Shown piece by piece: positions 1-12,400 of a stretch of DNA of 27,010 bases. The stretch covers positions 1 to 27,010 of the forward strand of contig CAXNAD020000158.1 in NCBI GenBank assembly GCA_964200185.2. The letters run 5' to 3'. The stretch is from Choristocarpus tenellus KU-1152. Its lineage: Eukaryota; Phaeophyceae. The position numbers and the translations under genes are program-made. Every line of letters begins with the position of its first letter. Position 1 is the stretch's first letter. The notes below the pieces were generated by a model. It had not been told where the DNA came from, did no database searches, and saw only the letters and a list, made by a program, of their open reading frames with translations.

Positions 1-223
1 GTACTAAGGAAGTTGAGAACATACCAACTCAACACCCTATAAAAAAACACGGATATGCTATTGAGCATTACCATAGAAAAACTTGAGATGCATTTGACAT
101 CTCTCTGACCCACTCAGAATCTCATTGTCCTGCATCCCTGATGTCAGGTTGGTCTGACAAACAAATCAGGTCGTCAAGTGCTGTTGTTACAGTGAGGGAA
201 GAAGAGTGGGCACATTATCGACT
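1..223. other. 3' flank of the membrane-protein gene
   Basis: On the minus strand this lies downstream of the stop codon at 224-226 and should hold the 3' UTR. I see no AATAAA on the minus strand here and no convincing ORF on either strand. Confidence 0.5.
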
Positions 224-497
224 TTAAACATCAGTCTTGTCAGACGTTGCCACTGCAGGGGTGAAGCGGGCATCATCATCATCTTCCTTTGTACCCCCAA
301 CGTCCGTCCTCACTATGCTGTAAATTACCCCACGTTTTAGTGGTTCCTCTCCTTTTGTTTCACCACCAAGTGGTTCGATAATTCCAGTCTCTGCTGCGTA
401 AATTACATTATCTCTGTTGTAGACATTCCCATCTGCTTCACCTTCGGGTTCAGCCCTGACCTCCTTGGAATGCAGGTTCATCTTCTGCCCCTTCCCA
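224..497 (-). CDS. last exon: acidic C-terminal tail
   Basis: The acceptor is TTCTTGGCAG (minus strand), entered in phase 2 from the exon ending at 1365. It encodes 90 residues and a TAA stop. The tail is hydrophilic with no membrane helix: Glu/Lys-rich at the start, a KEDDDDARF acidic patch near the end, and a final SDKTDV. A cytosolic position after the last helix is inferred. Confidence 0.8.
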
Positions 498-3400
498 CTG
501 CCAAGAATAACGAAGGATTAGGGGAAGCAGGGAAAGTGAGGTGGGGATTTGCTTCATCTCTTAACCGCTTCAACCAAATGCAAGGTGCAAACGATGGCAG
601 TAACAGCACACCGTTCCATATACACATAATGACATTGGTTTGGCTAGAGGGAATGCGCTACCACCACCGTATCTGCAGATAAGTGAATTAGTAAGGACAG
701 CATTATGGAGAGATATGCAGGATTTCCTTCTTGAAAATATAGAGATCAAAAGGTGCAGAAAGAGAAATGAAAAAAAAGGTTGAATTGGAAGACATGAGAA
801 AAAAACAAATTCCACTCTGCTCTACTATAAGGTACTGGAGTACTTCACAGGGTGTAGCAGGACAGGGGCATAACAATGTAATCAAAGACCATTGCAAAAC
901 GGTATAAAAGATTGTAAAGCAGATGACGCAATAAGAACAGAAACGTTGCATTGTGATTTTCGCATACGCTACACGCTCTTGATTGAAGTAGAGAGTGATA
1001 TCATACCGTTGTGTCAACGACACTCTATTGGCAGGAAAGCACTCACATTCCCTTAAATTGGTATGTCTCTTCACAACCGCCCTAATGCCTCAAAGTACTG
1101 AGGGGGGGATGGTGACTGTTCATTCGGGGTTCCTTTTCCAATGTATTTTTTGGTGATTTTGTGTTGGATGGATAATGCAAGTACACTTCTCCTGGTCAGG
1201 GTCTGAATGGACACCCTGGTGTAGTTCCCCACCCCCCCCTTATATTTTGAGCCAATACTTTAGATAACATACTATAGTAGTCTATAGTACATGTACTCCA
1301 GAGTAAATGCATAGTTTGCTCTAATACTACTTTCTCCAAAGTAATATTGAAGCTAGGACATCACCTTGGACGGTTGGCAAATGTCTTCTTGATGCCTGAA
1401 CCATCGATGACGTCAAATCCCAACACAGTGTCTTGCACGTGTTCACGACTGAACATAGCCGTAAGGGTCACCCACGTTTGCCACCATATGGAGAGCAGCA
1501 ACAATCCATTGACAAGGATAAGGAGAACAGAGTAAACCGCACTGCTCCCAGAGTCTGCATCGGCCACCTCTGCTTTGATCATCAGTGCCAGGAAATTGGT
1601 GAAGAAGATTACCAGGCAACCCTGAATGTTTTTGTCAACATTATTACCATAGTTTTGGTGTTCACAAGGAAATGGGAGACGGGAAGGTAGGAAGGTTAGT
1701 TTTCTAGAGTATTCTGTAACTTGTGGAGAATTGAGGTTATCTCCCTGTCCAAAATGAAGAAGAAACCTCAAAGGGGGGATGCAATCACAAATGTACAGCG
1801 CTGGGGGACGGACACTTTGCCAAAGGCGCTTTCCAATATCAACAGGCAAATTTTCCTTCCAATTTCTAGCGTGTGTGGACACTGACCAGATCAGGGAGGC
1901 ATCTATCCACCTGACTCACTCATTGCTTGCGAAGTTTATCCCATGGTCATGAAACTATCGAATTGTTTCTGTGGACCAATAGTCAAGATTTTTTTTGCGT
2001 GATTTTGTTGATGTTTTGAACTCTCCCAGTTCTGTTTGATAAGGTTAAAAGTGGATAAGGAGCCCCACGCATAGCATAGTAGGGCCAAGTGTAAGAATGA
2101 GCAATGACTCCAAGGCGTGTTACAGATATAGGAGTGGGAAGTGTGTCATCCCTAGGAAGATACTACATCTCTTTCTAATTTTCAACTCCAACTCTGGCAC
2201 AAACAGACACTGGGATAGACCTACGGCAAATACGTGCCTTCTCCAGTAGACCCTCAATGAGTTCCTCATGAAAATAGTTATCCACTTAGCAAAACACTTC
2301 CAGCCTTACATGATAGGCCATATAATCTCCCCATGTCACTGAATCTCCTTGTCATGGGTGCGTGGCATTGGTCTCATCCAGCTCAACTAGACTATCGTTG
2401 GTTTTTCCTGTCGAGTTCAGGGGCCTTACAATCCCTTCCTCACAATACAGGAGGTCAACCTCATCATGTCACCGTCAGACCGTCAAGTGTGCTTCACAGT
2501 ACGGCCTTCTGCTCATTGGCAATTGACGGATTCACACGGACTCTTCCACATGGATTCTGCTTGTCTGTTGACGCCCTCAGCTTAATTTATACACTCATCA
2601 CTAGACACAAAACACATATTGCTCTGCCTGACGAGGATTTTGTTCATGAAATGCAGATTTCTGCCTACAACCGCTTTATTCATTACAACAGAGTGGTATT
2701 GTCAAGATTATGCTTGACCATTTGCGAGTAATATTTTATGTATACACAAACGATAATGCGGGACATTCGGGATATTTGAGTGAAAGTATCTTAGAGGGTA
2801 CAAGTTTTGCCCTGTTTGTCCGTTTGGGACTTGGCTTCCCATGTTTTTTTTAATGACATTTTCCAACCGCAAATTTTTTCGGAGTAAGTAAAATGTATGC
2901 GTTGTGAAAAGGTGTGACCTGAACAAGTATACTGACACTTTCTAGCAAATACGATAGCCAAAATTACATCAAAATTGCAACATTGGATTTTGGCCCTCAA
3001 ATGGATGTGGCTCTACCCTCTAAGATGACTTTGTCTCTTTAGGCGGAATGTTAGAGTCGGAGTGTTTCTGACGTGTACTAGAGAACTGTTGAGTCATTTG
3101 GTATTCTGAGTCATCTACTGGAAGTCTTTGTTGGCCCCACCTAGTGATGGTATCTCTCTCTTCTCAACTGTGATACAAGCTAACTATAATATAACTGGTC
3201 GTTTGGGACAACAGATCATCAAGGACAGCTTAACACGTCTAGTATTATTAAAGTGCGTTTGCGTAGTTAATATACTTGGATTTTAGCTATCACCAGGAGG
3301 GATTCAAATTAAACAACTATGATGCCCAGATCAAGATTCGATACAAGTCTGAACTCCATTGATGACGGAGCGGAAGAACCGTCAATGACCCTAGGGGGGG

Positions 3401-6400
3401 ATGAGGTTCATGATGAGACATCAGCCGCGAAAGGGGGCGAGGTTAGGGCTGGGGCTAGAGATACGGTGGCCGTGGGTGCTAGACCCATAAATGACCCGAA
3501 ATTAAAGAAATATTCCTCCAAACCACCTGCGCTCAAGGGGGAACCAGGAACGTGGAGGAAGTGGAGCAAAACGTTTCTTACACACGCTCTCTCATTGGGA
3601 TGGAGGGAGCCACCGGTAATGAAGGAACACCTGAGGGTACTGTCTTTGGAGTATTCCCCGACAGGTGTGGACCCGTATGTGCACCATGCGACAACGTATG
3701 CCATCAATGGACTCTAGGAGGCGACAACAGGACCTGCTTTGGACATTGTGCTGATGTACGAATCTCTGAGTGAGGCGTTCACCGCACTGGTCAAGAACTA
3801 TGCTCATTCTGGACAAACGGAGAGAAGTATCGCGAAACGGTAATTGATGGACATGGTGCTGGAACCTGGGGGAGATCCTGCTGACATCATTAACCGGAAG
3901 GAGACTCTTATAATGGAGCTGAAGAGCTTGGGAGATTCCGTGACAGAGGAAGATCGAGTGGGCTGGCTACAAAATTCACTCAGCGAACAGTCTCTGGACA
4001 TCTTGTCCCAGATAGAAGACGAGGAGTCGGCAGAGGGGCGGATAAAACTGGAGGAGTTAGTCCTTAAGAGATATCGAATACGCTCTATCCAAAGGGGGAC
4101 AGAATCGGCTGGGGTGAGAGCTGGCGCACTGGTGGCAGGAAGGCAATCCAGACGCACTGGTGGACAACCCAATTGTTCGAAATGTGGTGGACCTCATTTC
4201 CGACCCAAGTCCTCACAAATCAAGAAGCAGAAGGTGAGTGAAGGGGGTATTTCTTGCTTTGTATGCGGGGAAATAGGACGTCAAAGCTTGGCATGTCCGC
4301 AAAGAAAATTGGGATCGTCAAGGGGTCTGTCTAGAATCTCCGAATATCCAGAGAAGAAGAATCGGATGGGGGGGAATGATTCTAAGAATAAGGAAAGAGG
4401 ACCAAAATCGGACGGATCTGGCGAAGGACAACCAAGATTGGGAGGTCTTCCAGTAACCAATCAAGTGAGTTATCTTGCTAGTAAGGTAAAATCACTTCCC
4501 TTCAAGAGACTGTCATGGGTTGAGGTTTGGATTTGGGACAGTGGAGCCACATGTAATTTTACGACAACCAATAAAAACATGTTTAATTGGGAATCTTGTG
4601 ATGGACCAGTTGCAGTTTGATGTGGTGGAGCACTTGACATGGTGGGGAAGGGGGACATCAAATTGGAATGTGTTCTAAGTGCTAAATTGGAGACTGTTCT
4701 ATCACTGACGTACTTGTGGTGCCTGATCTTGGTGTTAACTTGTATTCTGCCAAGGCTTGCATGTGGGATAGTCAAAGTTTCTGATCTGTCGACTCCACCA
4801 GAATCTCAACTTTTTGGGACAATGGGGAACGAAATCTCACCTTCACATCATTGGGGAGGAGGAATTATTCCCCCTAGGGATGCGCAGAGTGAGTGTGATG
4901 AATGGCTCTGAATCTACTAATGTCCCCACCACTAATGCAACATCTATTTCTGGCACATCAAGAATGAACTTGACCCGGAAAACTGCATTGATGAATGTCA
5001 ATAAGCTGTATGTACGATTAGGTGATGTACATCAGGGCATGGTGAGGAAATACGCTTCTGCCCAGAATATTTTACTGACTGGGACTGGGGGACCCTTTTA
5101 TCGAGGTTGCTCACTCGGGAAAGGACATCGGCATTCAATCCCAGAGGAGGCTGAGAATCGGGCTTCGGAAAAGGGGGTGTGTGTTTATGTGGACTTGACT
5201 AGACCGAAAGAATAATCCAGTAAGGGTAAGGGGCATTACTATGCGATGTTCGTGGTGGATGACTGCACTTGAATGAGGTTCGGATACTTGAGAACCAAGA
5301 GTGACCAAACGACATCATCTGTATTTGAGAGATTCTTGATCAACGTGGTGAAGCCTGCTGAGGTGGAGATCAAAGCTGAGAGGACGGACTGTGGGACGGA
5401 ATTTACTGGGGCTGCATTTGAGTTGCTGGAAAAATACAGCATTCGACACGACCACACTGTGCCCGGTGCGCCTCAGTACAATGGGGTGGTTGAAAGGAGA
5501 ATTGCCTTGGTGTGGGAGAAGTCACTTGTACTGTGATATGGTGCAAGATTGGAAAATGATGTGACCTTGTGGGCGGAGGCAATGTCACACACCAACAATC
5601 TCACCAACATAACACCAACATAACACCAACATCAGCGAATGAAGGCTAGGTAACTCCTTGGGAATTATGGCACGAACATCCTGCTGATGTTACACAACTT
5701 CCAATTTGGGGTAGCTGTGGCTGTGCTCGCATTCACAACCGACCCACAAAGTCTTCACCTCGTGCTGAATCTTGTTTTATGATGGGTGTTGCACCTCTTA
5801 ACCAATACCCTTCCCATACTTACCGGATTCTGCTGCCACGTTCAGGGTGACTTGTGATGAGAAGGGACATCAGTTGGGAGTCCATGTGGGATAGTAACCT
5901 GCATGATGACACCCGACACCAATCATCAGGGTTGCCACTGTGGAGGGGGGAAGGATTTTTCCCAGTGGTCACGAGTGAGGAAGTGACACCTGTAGATTCT
6001 AGTGATGAAGAAGCTGGATTATTCTTGGAGGTTATGGTTGAAGGCATAAATGCGGGGGAGCAATTGGGGTCGGGTACTGCTAAAGAAGGGCAAGTAGGGT
6101 CTGGAACAAGGGTTTCTGAACAAGTCGATGAGGATGGGGTTACGTCACCTCCATAGCAGGGGAGTGGGAGGCTTGGGTTAGGAGGGCAGTCACAACCCTC
6201 TGAACCCAGGATGCTGTCTCGGCTCTGGGAGTACAATGTGGGGTCATCACACTCTCCTCTGGCACGTAAGAGAACTACTAGACGAACAGCCTACGTGGTC
6301 ATACACAAGGTGGAGGAGATAATTGGTGATGAGTTGGGACTGGGTTGGCCCGGGGATACTCCGGCTAGTGAGTTACCTCCTGTACCTCTCACTGTAAAGG

Positions 6401-9400
6401 AAGCACTTGAGTCTCGGGAGCCCAAGGAGTGGCTTGAGGCTATTTATGCTGAGATCGATGGATTAATTGCTCATGGCCCATGGGCGTAGGTTCCCAGGCC
6501 AACTGAGGCAAATGTCTTGAAAATGAAATTAATTTTTTCGAGGAAGGTAAATGCAGTGGGATTGGTGGAGCGCTGGAAAGCAAGACTGGTGGTACAAGGA
6601 TTTCGACAGCAGCCTGGAATTGATTGGCGTGAAAAATTCGGACCAACCGCAGAAGCTTCAAGCCTGCGAATGATCCTTGCACTGACTGCATGGTCGGGAT
6701 GGAACCTGGATATGGCAGATGCAGTGAGGGCTTTCTCCAATGCAGACCTGGAAGAAGACCTGTATGCAGAGCAGCTGCCAGAGGGGGTGGCGACTGAATT
6801 CGATGGGGCAGTTGGGAAGCTACAGAAATCATTGTATGGGATTTTCCAAGCATCGCGTAATTGGAATGCCTTACTTGTGGCATCATTACTGGAGCTGGGA
6901 CTGGAATAATGTGAGGCTGATCTTTGCTTGTTTAGATGGATGTTGGATGGGGGTCTGGTACTAATCATGCTTATTCATGTCGATATGATTACAGGCAGCA
7001 AGGCGTCTAAGCATGCCTTGGATATAGTTCAAGGACTACACAAGAGATTCCCTGTGGAGTACCTTGGGGAGAAGGGACAGTTTATGGGATGTCGCGTAAA
7101 CAAGGGTTGTAGACCTGGGACAGTTTCTATAGATCAACAGGTATGTGTTGAAAACTTGGCAGCAAAGTATGGGATCATGAGTGGCTGCGACCTTTCTGCT
7201 TTTTCCACCAAAGAGTTTGTTGAGGAGGGACCAATTAGAGATGGTTATCGTGCAATGGTTAGGAGCTTGATGTGGGCATCCATTATGACCAGACCTGATG
7301 TATCATCTGCGGTAAGGAGTCTAGCGATGAAGTGTGTAAATCCCACAGTGACGAATTGGAAGGGGATTGAAAGAGTAATTACTCATTTATTGAGGATAAG
7401 TAAGAGGGGTTTGACTTAGGGTGATTTCAGTTTTTACGGGAATGCACCTAGGGACCAACTCATTGGCTATGCTGATGCAGACTACGCCAATTGTGTGATT
7501 CCAAGATTTTCTGTGTCTGGTGGTGTGGTAATGTTTGGGGGTGCATGTGTGAGCTGGTGATGGAAAATGCAGAAAACTGTTATTTTAACTACCAGTGAGG
7601 CTGAGTATGTGTCGTATGATTTGGTCAAGGAGGTTATGTTTTGCAGCAGGTCAAAATTTTTTGGAGCCAGCTATGCACAAGTATTGTGTACAATTGTTTG
7701 AAGACAATAGTGGGGCAATCAAGTTGACTGAGAAGACAGCTTCAGGGGGTAGAACAAAACATATAGATATTCAATATCATTATGTTAGGAACTTGGTGAA
7801 GGAAGGGAAGGCACAGATTGTGTATGTAAACTCTGGTGAAAAACATGGATTACTTCACAAAGAATTTGAGTGGTAATGTGTTTGAATTCCACGCTAGAAC
7901 TATCATGCACCGTGATTAAGGGGTAGCGTGCAGATTGAGTTCATTGGATTCATGATGCATGGAAAGAGCAGGGAGTGTGTCAAGATTTTGCTTGTCCATG
8001 TGTGGAAATAAGATTCGAAGTGAGCAGATTGAGTTGATTTCAAGTTGGGATTTATTGTTGGACTGATTTGATTCTCACTGGATAGTCAGAGCAGGGGAAT
8101 GTGTCAAGATTATACTTGACCATTTGTGAGAATATGATTTGAAGTAATATTTTATGTACGCACAAAAGATAATGCGGGACATTTGGGATATTTAGGGTTA
8201 GGGTATTTGACCAGAAGTAATCGGCGGACTATTAGAGTCGGAGCGTTTCTGACATGTACTAGAGAAATGTTGAGTCATTTGATACTCTGAGTCATTTACT
8301 GCAAGGCTTGGTGAGTCCCACCTAGTGATGTTATCTCACTCTCTTCTCAACTGTGATACAAGCTAACTATAATATAACTGGTTGTGTGGGACAATAGATC
8401 GTCAAGGACAGCTTAACAGGTATTACCTCATCAGAAATCAAACTTAGTGAGGCATTCACTCTTGGAAGTTCAAGCAACAAATTTCATCCAAGAATCCTCA
8501 GTAAGGCTAACAAATGTCTGGATCAAAACTATGTATCACATTGGACTCATACATAGTCCCTTGCGTGGTGAAAAAATCAATTCCAAACAACGATAGTTGT
8601 CGAATCATCTCATAAGGTGCACCAGAATTCACTTCTTCCCCCCCCCCCTCCACACGGAATCCGATTCAGATTCCTAGGAATTATATCATTCCACAAATAC
8701 TCACCGTACGGTAGAGTGATCGGTCGATGGGGTCCAGGTGAGGCCGAAGGAGCTCAAACACGACCAGGCTGTATGTGTGTGTGTGTGAATGTGCATGTAC
8801 AACCAGGGTCAATGAGGTCAGGTACTTCATTGCATAGAGCTCTAGATGTATGGGGTGAAGCCAAAATATGGGATCGTAATAGTTGGATAAAAAGATAATA
8901 GAGTGATATTAAATACTTCTCAAGGCCATATACAGAGGACGAAAATGATTGCATTTCTGGCAATCGGTAAGAAACTTAATCAATCACATCAGACCACACA
9001 TCCTAGCTTTCGATTATTCTTCTACTTTCTGTTCTAACAGCAAATATCATTTGAAAAAGAACATCAATAGACATACACTTCAAGCACAGGAAAAATCTTA
9101 ATTTAACCAATATACTCTCTCTATGTGACCATAGCAAACAAATCACTGAAAAGGATAGCAAAATCATATATATCCAACTTGATTCACTCTCGAGTCCCAC
9201 CCCTTCGCTGGTCGAGTCCCACCCCTTCGCTGGTCGAGTCCCACCCCTTACCCTGGCACACACAAATATAAAACCAACCTGAGAAATGCAAAGATACATC
9301 CAATGGCCACCTGTCCAGAAGTGTTGGGCAATATGAACACCATGATACCAGTCAAGATCAGGCGGCGTCCACATTCCACAACCTGTGATTACCATGAACA

Positions 9401-12400
9401 TCGCAACAATTGATCAAGAAGACATATGTAGGCGTTTGTTGGATAGGCAGGGTGTAGGAAGCAGTCTGGATTAATTGCATCAATATGCCACACAACCTTG
9501 CAGATCAGTCCTCTGACAACACGCAAGTCCTAGCCATATGGTACTCTACCTCATAATAGTACCCCCCTGGGGAGTACGGTCTCCACAGGAAGGATGTGGG
9601 TGCAACATTTTTGTCCCTCTTCCGCTGGTCAAGCTTTTTTTCCTGCTCGTTTTTTTCGAGTAGCAGAAAAGCAACGCAGGATGACACCAAACACATACAA
9701 ATATCAGCATTCGCATACAGTCATAACAAACAATCCCATAACAGTATATTGTAATACACACCATACAAGAACAAGCACACGAATACTCAACAGATATAGA
9801 CATGCATGACACCACCACCGCACGCGCACACACACACCAGGCTGTGCATATCTTGGATCAAATGCATTGTCTACTTTACTAGATAGGGAGAGCAAGGGGA
9901 AGGTCAATCGTCATCAAATGGGGAGGGTGGAAGGATCGAAAAGGAACAACAAAAGAAAGGCATTGAAGTCTTTAGGGGAGTATCAACAAATTTGAACACT
10001 AGCATTCACAGGACATTAAAACTGATTATCCAATCATCGCCTCCCCAAATTTACCCTGTTACAAACTCTCTATACCACAGCTCAACAATGGCGAGTCTGT
10101 TGCAGGACCAACACCACTCTTTACCTGCCAGGCACACAATATAAATGCAGCAGTATCTTCAACACCGCAAACAAACACGAATCAACACTGACTTATGAAG
10201 AACTCTGGAGCAGTTGAAAGTAACAAAAAAAAACAAGACAAGTGACATTCAACACTGCCACTGCTACCCTGACCTAAAGGCATTTGCAATGACATTTGCA
10301 ATTTTCCATCTCCTCATTCATACTAAACTTCAACCCTAATCCCAATGACAACCCCGACTTACTAACCTCTATGAAGTGCTTTCCCCTGGCCTTTTTCTCC
10401 TCCGTGGTGGAAGGGGGGTTGATACGGCTCTTCTGCTTCCACAGGACAATCCCAAACAGCAGCGGTATCCCAAACGGGTCTAACAATAACAACAATGTTC
10501 AATGAAGTAATATCAAATCAAGTAGAATAGGCAATAGAGAAACACCATTCGTGGCAGCCAGGTGAAGTATTAAATCAATTGGGGATGTGGGAGTTGGTGA
10601 ATACTATAAATTGTTGATGGTAAACGGATAATGGACAGAAAATTCAACAATAAACAGTAAAGTATGATGCCCCCGATAGCCAATAAAAATACATCAATAC
10701 AATTATCTAAGGAAGCAGCAGGCAATGAGCTGATGTTTCACATGATCTTCTAACAGCAATAATAGTAAAGGAAGCATCTCCAACCCCAAGCACACTGTAG
10801 AATGGTAGCAACGGCAATCAGTTCTCGTAGTCGAAGTCAGGCTTCGCAGAGAATATAGGGCAACCCCATCATGGGTCCAGCAAGACCCCCCCACCGAATT
10901 TACTTTTTTGATACCATCATTTGCATTTATACCCTCCATCACAACTGTTCAAACTATTGCGGAACACAGAGGTGATATTTTCGGGAATGATACAATTAAT
11001 CTTGTGTCGTCTCATGTGAGTGATTTGTATAGCCATGCGATAGGATTCCAAGAGTAAATAGCCCCTCAAACCGTTCGAACTATGCTGAAAAGAGCAAGCA
11101 ATAATAAAGGAGTACATGCAACAACAGCAACAATGCAGCAAACTACACAAATTTTCTATTCACCTTGCTGATTATACACTCCATTACAAGCACAAAGATG
11201 AGACACACCATGAATATTGCGGTAACTCACAAAGGAAGATCATGAAAGCAGCATAGATCTTGTAGGCTCGATGCTCCCCAGTTTCGCAGCGGATGCTGAA
11301 GTCTGCCCTCAAGTAGCTCTCCTGCTCACCAGAGTCCTCAGAGGTGTCCTCACATACAAACGTCTGGAATACCTACACTCAACAAGAAATTGATGATACA
11401 ATTGTATGGTTGAGATCAGTACCAGAAACAGAAAGGGGGATGAGAGAGGAGGGAATGTGGACATCATACGGCCTATTTAGTGTCCTCCATTTGATATCTG
11501 ATGTCGGTGTGGCAGTTTCACTTTGGTACAAGAAGTCAAACAGTCTCGAAATGTTGAAAGCAAGATGGTCACATATGCTAAAAATACAAAACGAATATTT
11601 ACCAGACTTAGTATGCTAACGATGTCCCAAACTTTGCCAAGGGAAACAAAGAATGAAATTGGAAGGTAGCGGGGGAAAGTGGAGGGCGGGGGACATTGCC
11701 GTCCAACTCACAATTGTGGAGACCTGAGTGTAAATGAGGTAGATCAAAATCAAGAGGACTGTAGCATGACGCGCAAACAGTGACCACATCCTCCTCTGGA
11801 GAGTCAGAGATCAAAGGGAGGAAAGGAAAGAAGGGGGAGAGCAAGGAGGGCATCGTCATTCTCAGATAGACATGGCCAACTCGTTCTAGTATATCATACA
11901 ACCCACCTAGGACACGCCATCAAAACAATGTAGGGCATAGTGTAGTAGTCCATGACTTGCCCACCATCTATACCAAGTATGCCCCTGCATAGAATAAAGG
12001 AACATCCGCTAGCCCTAACCCTCACACATTGTGGCACATTATCAACTTATAGAAAATAATCACATAATGATCCACGAGAGTACATGTGTTGATGCTTACC
12101 TTTTCTTCTTCCCCAACCTGACCAGGTCCGTCTTTGATGACCTGTAGCAGACTGGTACTCCTTCGAATGCCCCGAACGGGTTGGTTTCTCCCGCTGGTGG
12201 AGGTATCCGAACTGATGGAAGATTCACCTTAGTTGTTCGTTTTATGATTCAATAATTTCAAAGGAACATCATCTTTAAAAAGAAACCCCATCATTTAAAA
12301 AATAGCATGAATCAATAAAATTCAACTCAATTACTAAGTAGCACCACCGTGTATAACAAATGATGCCACCCCCCCCCCCCCCCAACACCACCGAATTGTC

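Larger units (their letters stand above)
2700..8418 (+). mobile_element. degenerate Ty1/copia LTR retrotransposon
   Basis: Complete in outline: 5' LTR 2700-3235, internal region 3236-8101, 3' LTR 8102-8418, flanked by GGTAT repeats. The domain order gag zinc knuckle, protease, integrase, reverse transcriptase, RNase H is diagnostic of copia rather than gypsy elements. Coding capacity is destroyed by at least ten in-frame stops and several frameshifts, so it is non-autonomous. The LTRs differ at roughly 10 percent of the last ~190 alignable bases by eye, so the insertion is old. I could not recognise a primer-binding site with confidence just after 3235. A purine-rich stretch (AGAGCAGGGGAA, 8088-8099) before the 3' LTR fits a polypurine tract. 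Confidence 0.93.
1622..8704 (-). other. intron enlarged by a retrotransposon (7083 bp)
   Basis: The donor on the minus strand is CGTACG|GTGAGT at 8704 and the acceptor CATTCAG at 1622. Removing the element and one target repeat leaves an intron of about 1.36 kb, still the longest of the gene. The non-element parts (1622-2694 and 8424-8704) show no gene; 8637-8650 is a C-rich run. The transposon is antisense to the host transcript. Confidence 0.8.

Noticed and set aside
11905-11984. Minus-strand exon candidate (GILGIDGGQV) with TATGCAG and GTGGGT ends
   Set aside because: The exons at 12100-12211 and 11712-11793 join directly in phase and in sense; including it breaks the phase.
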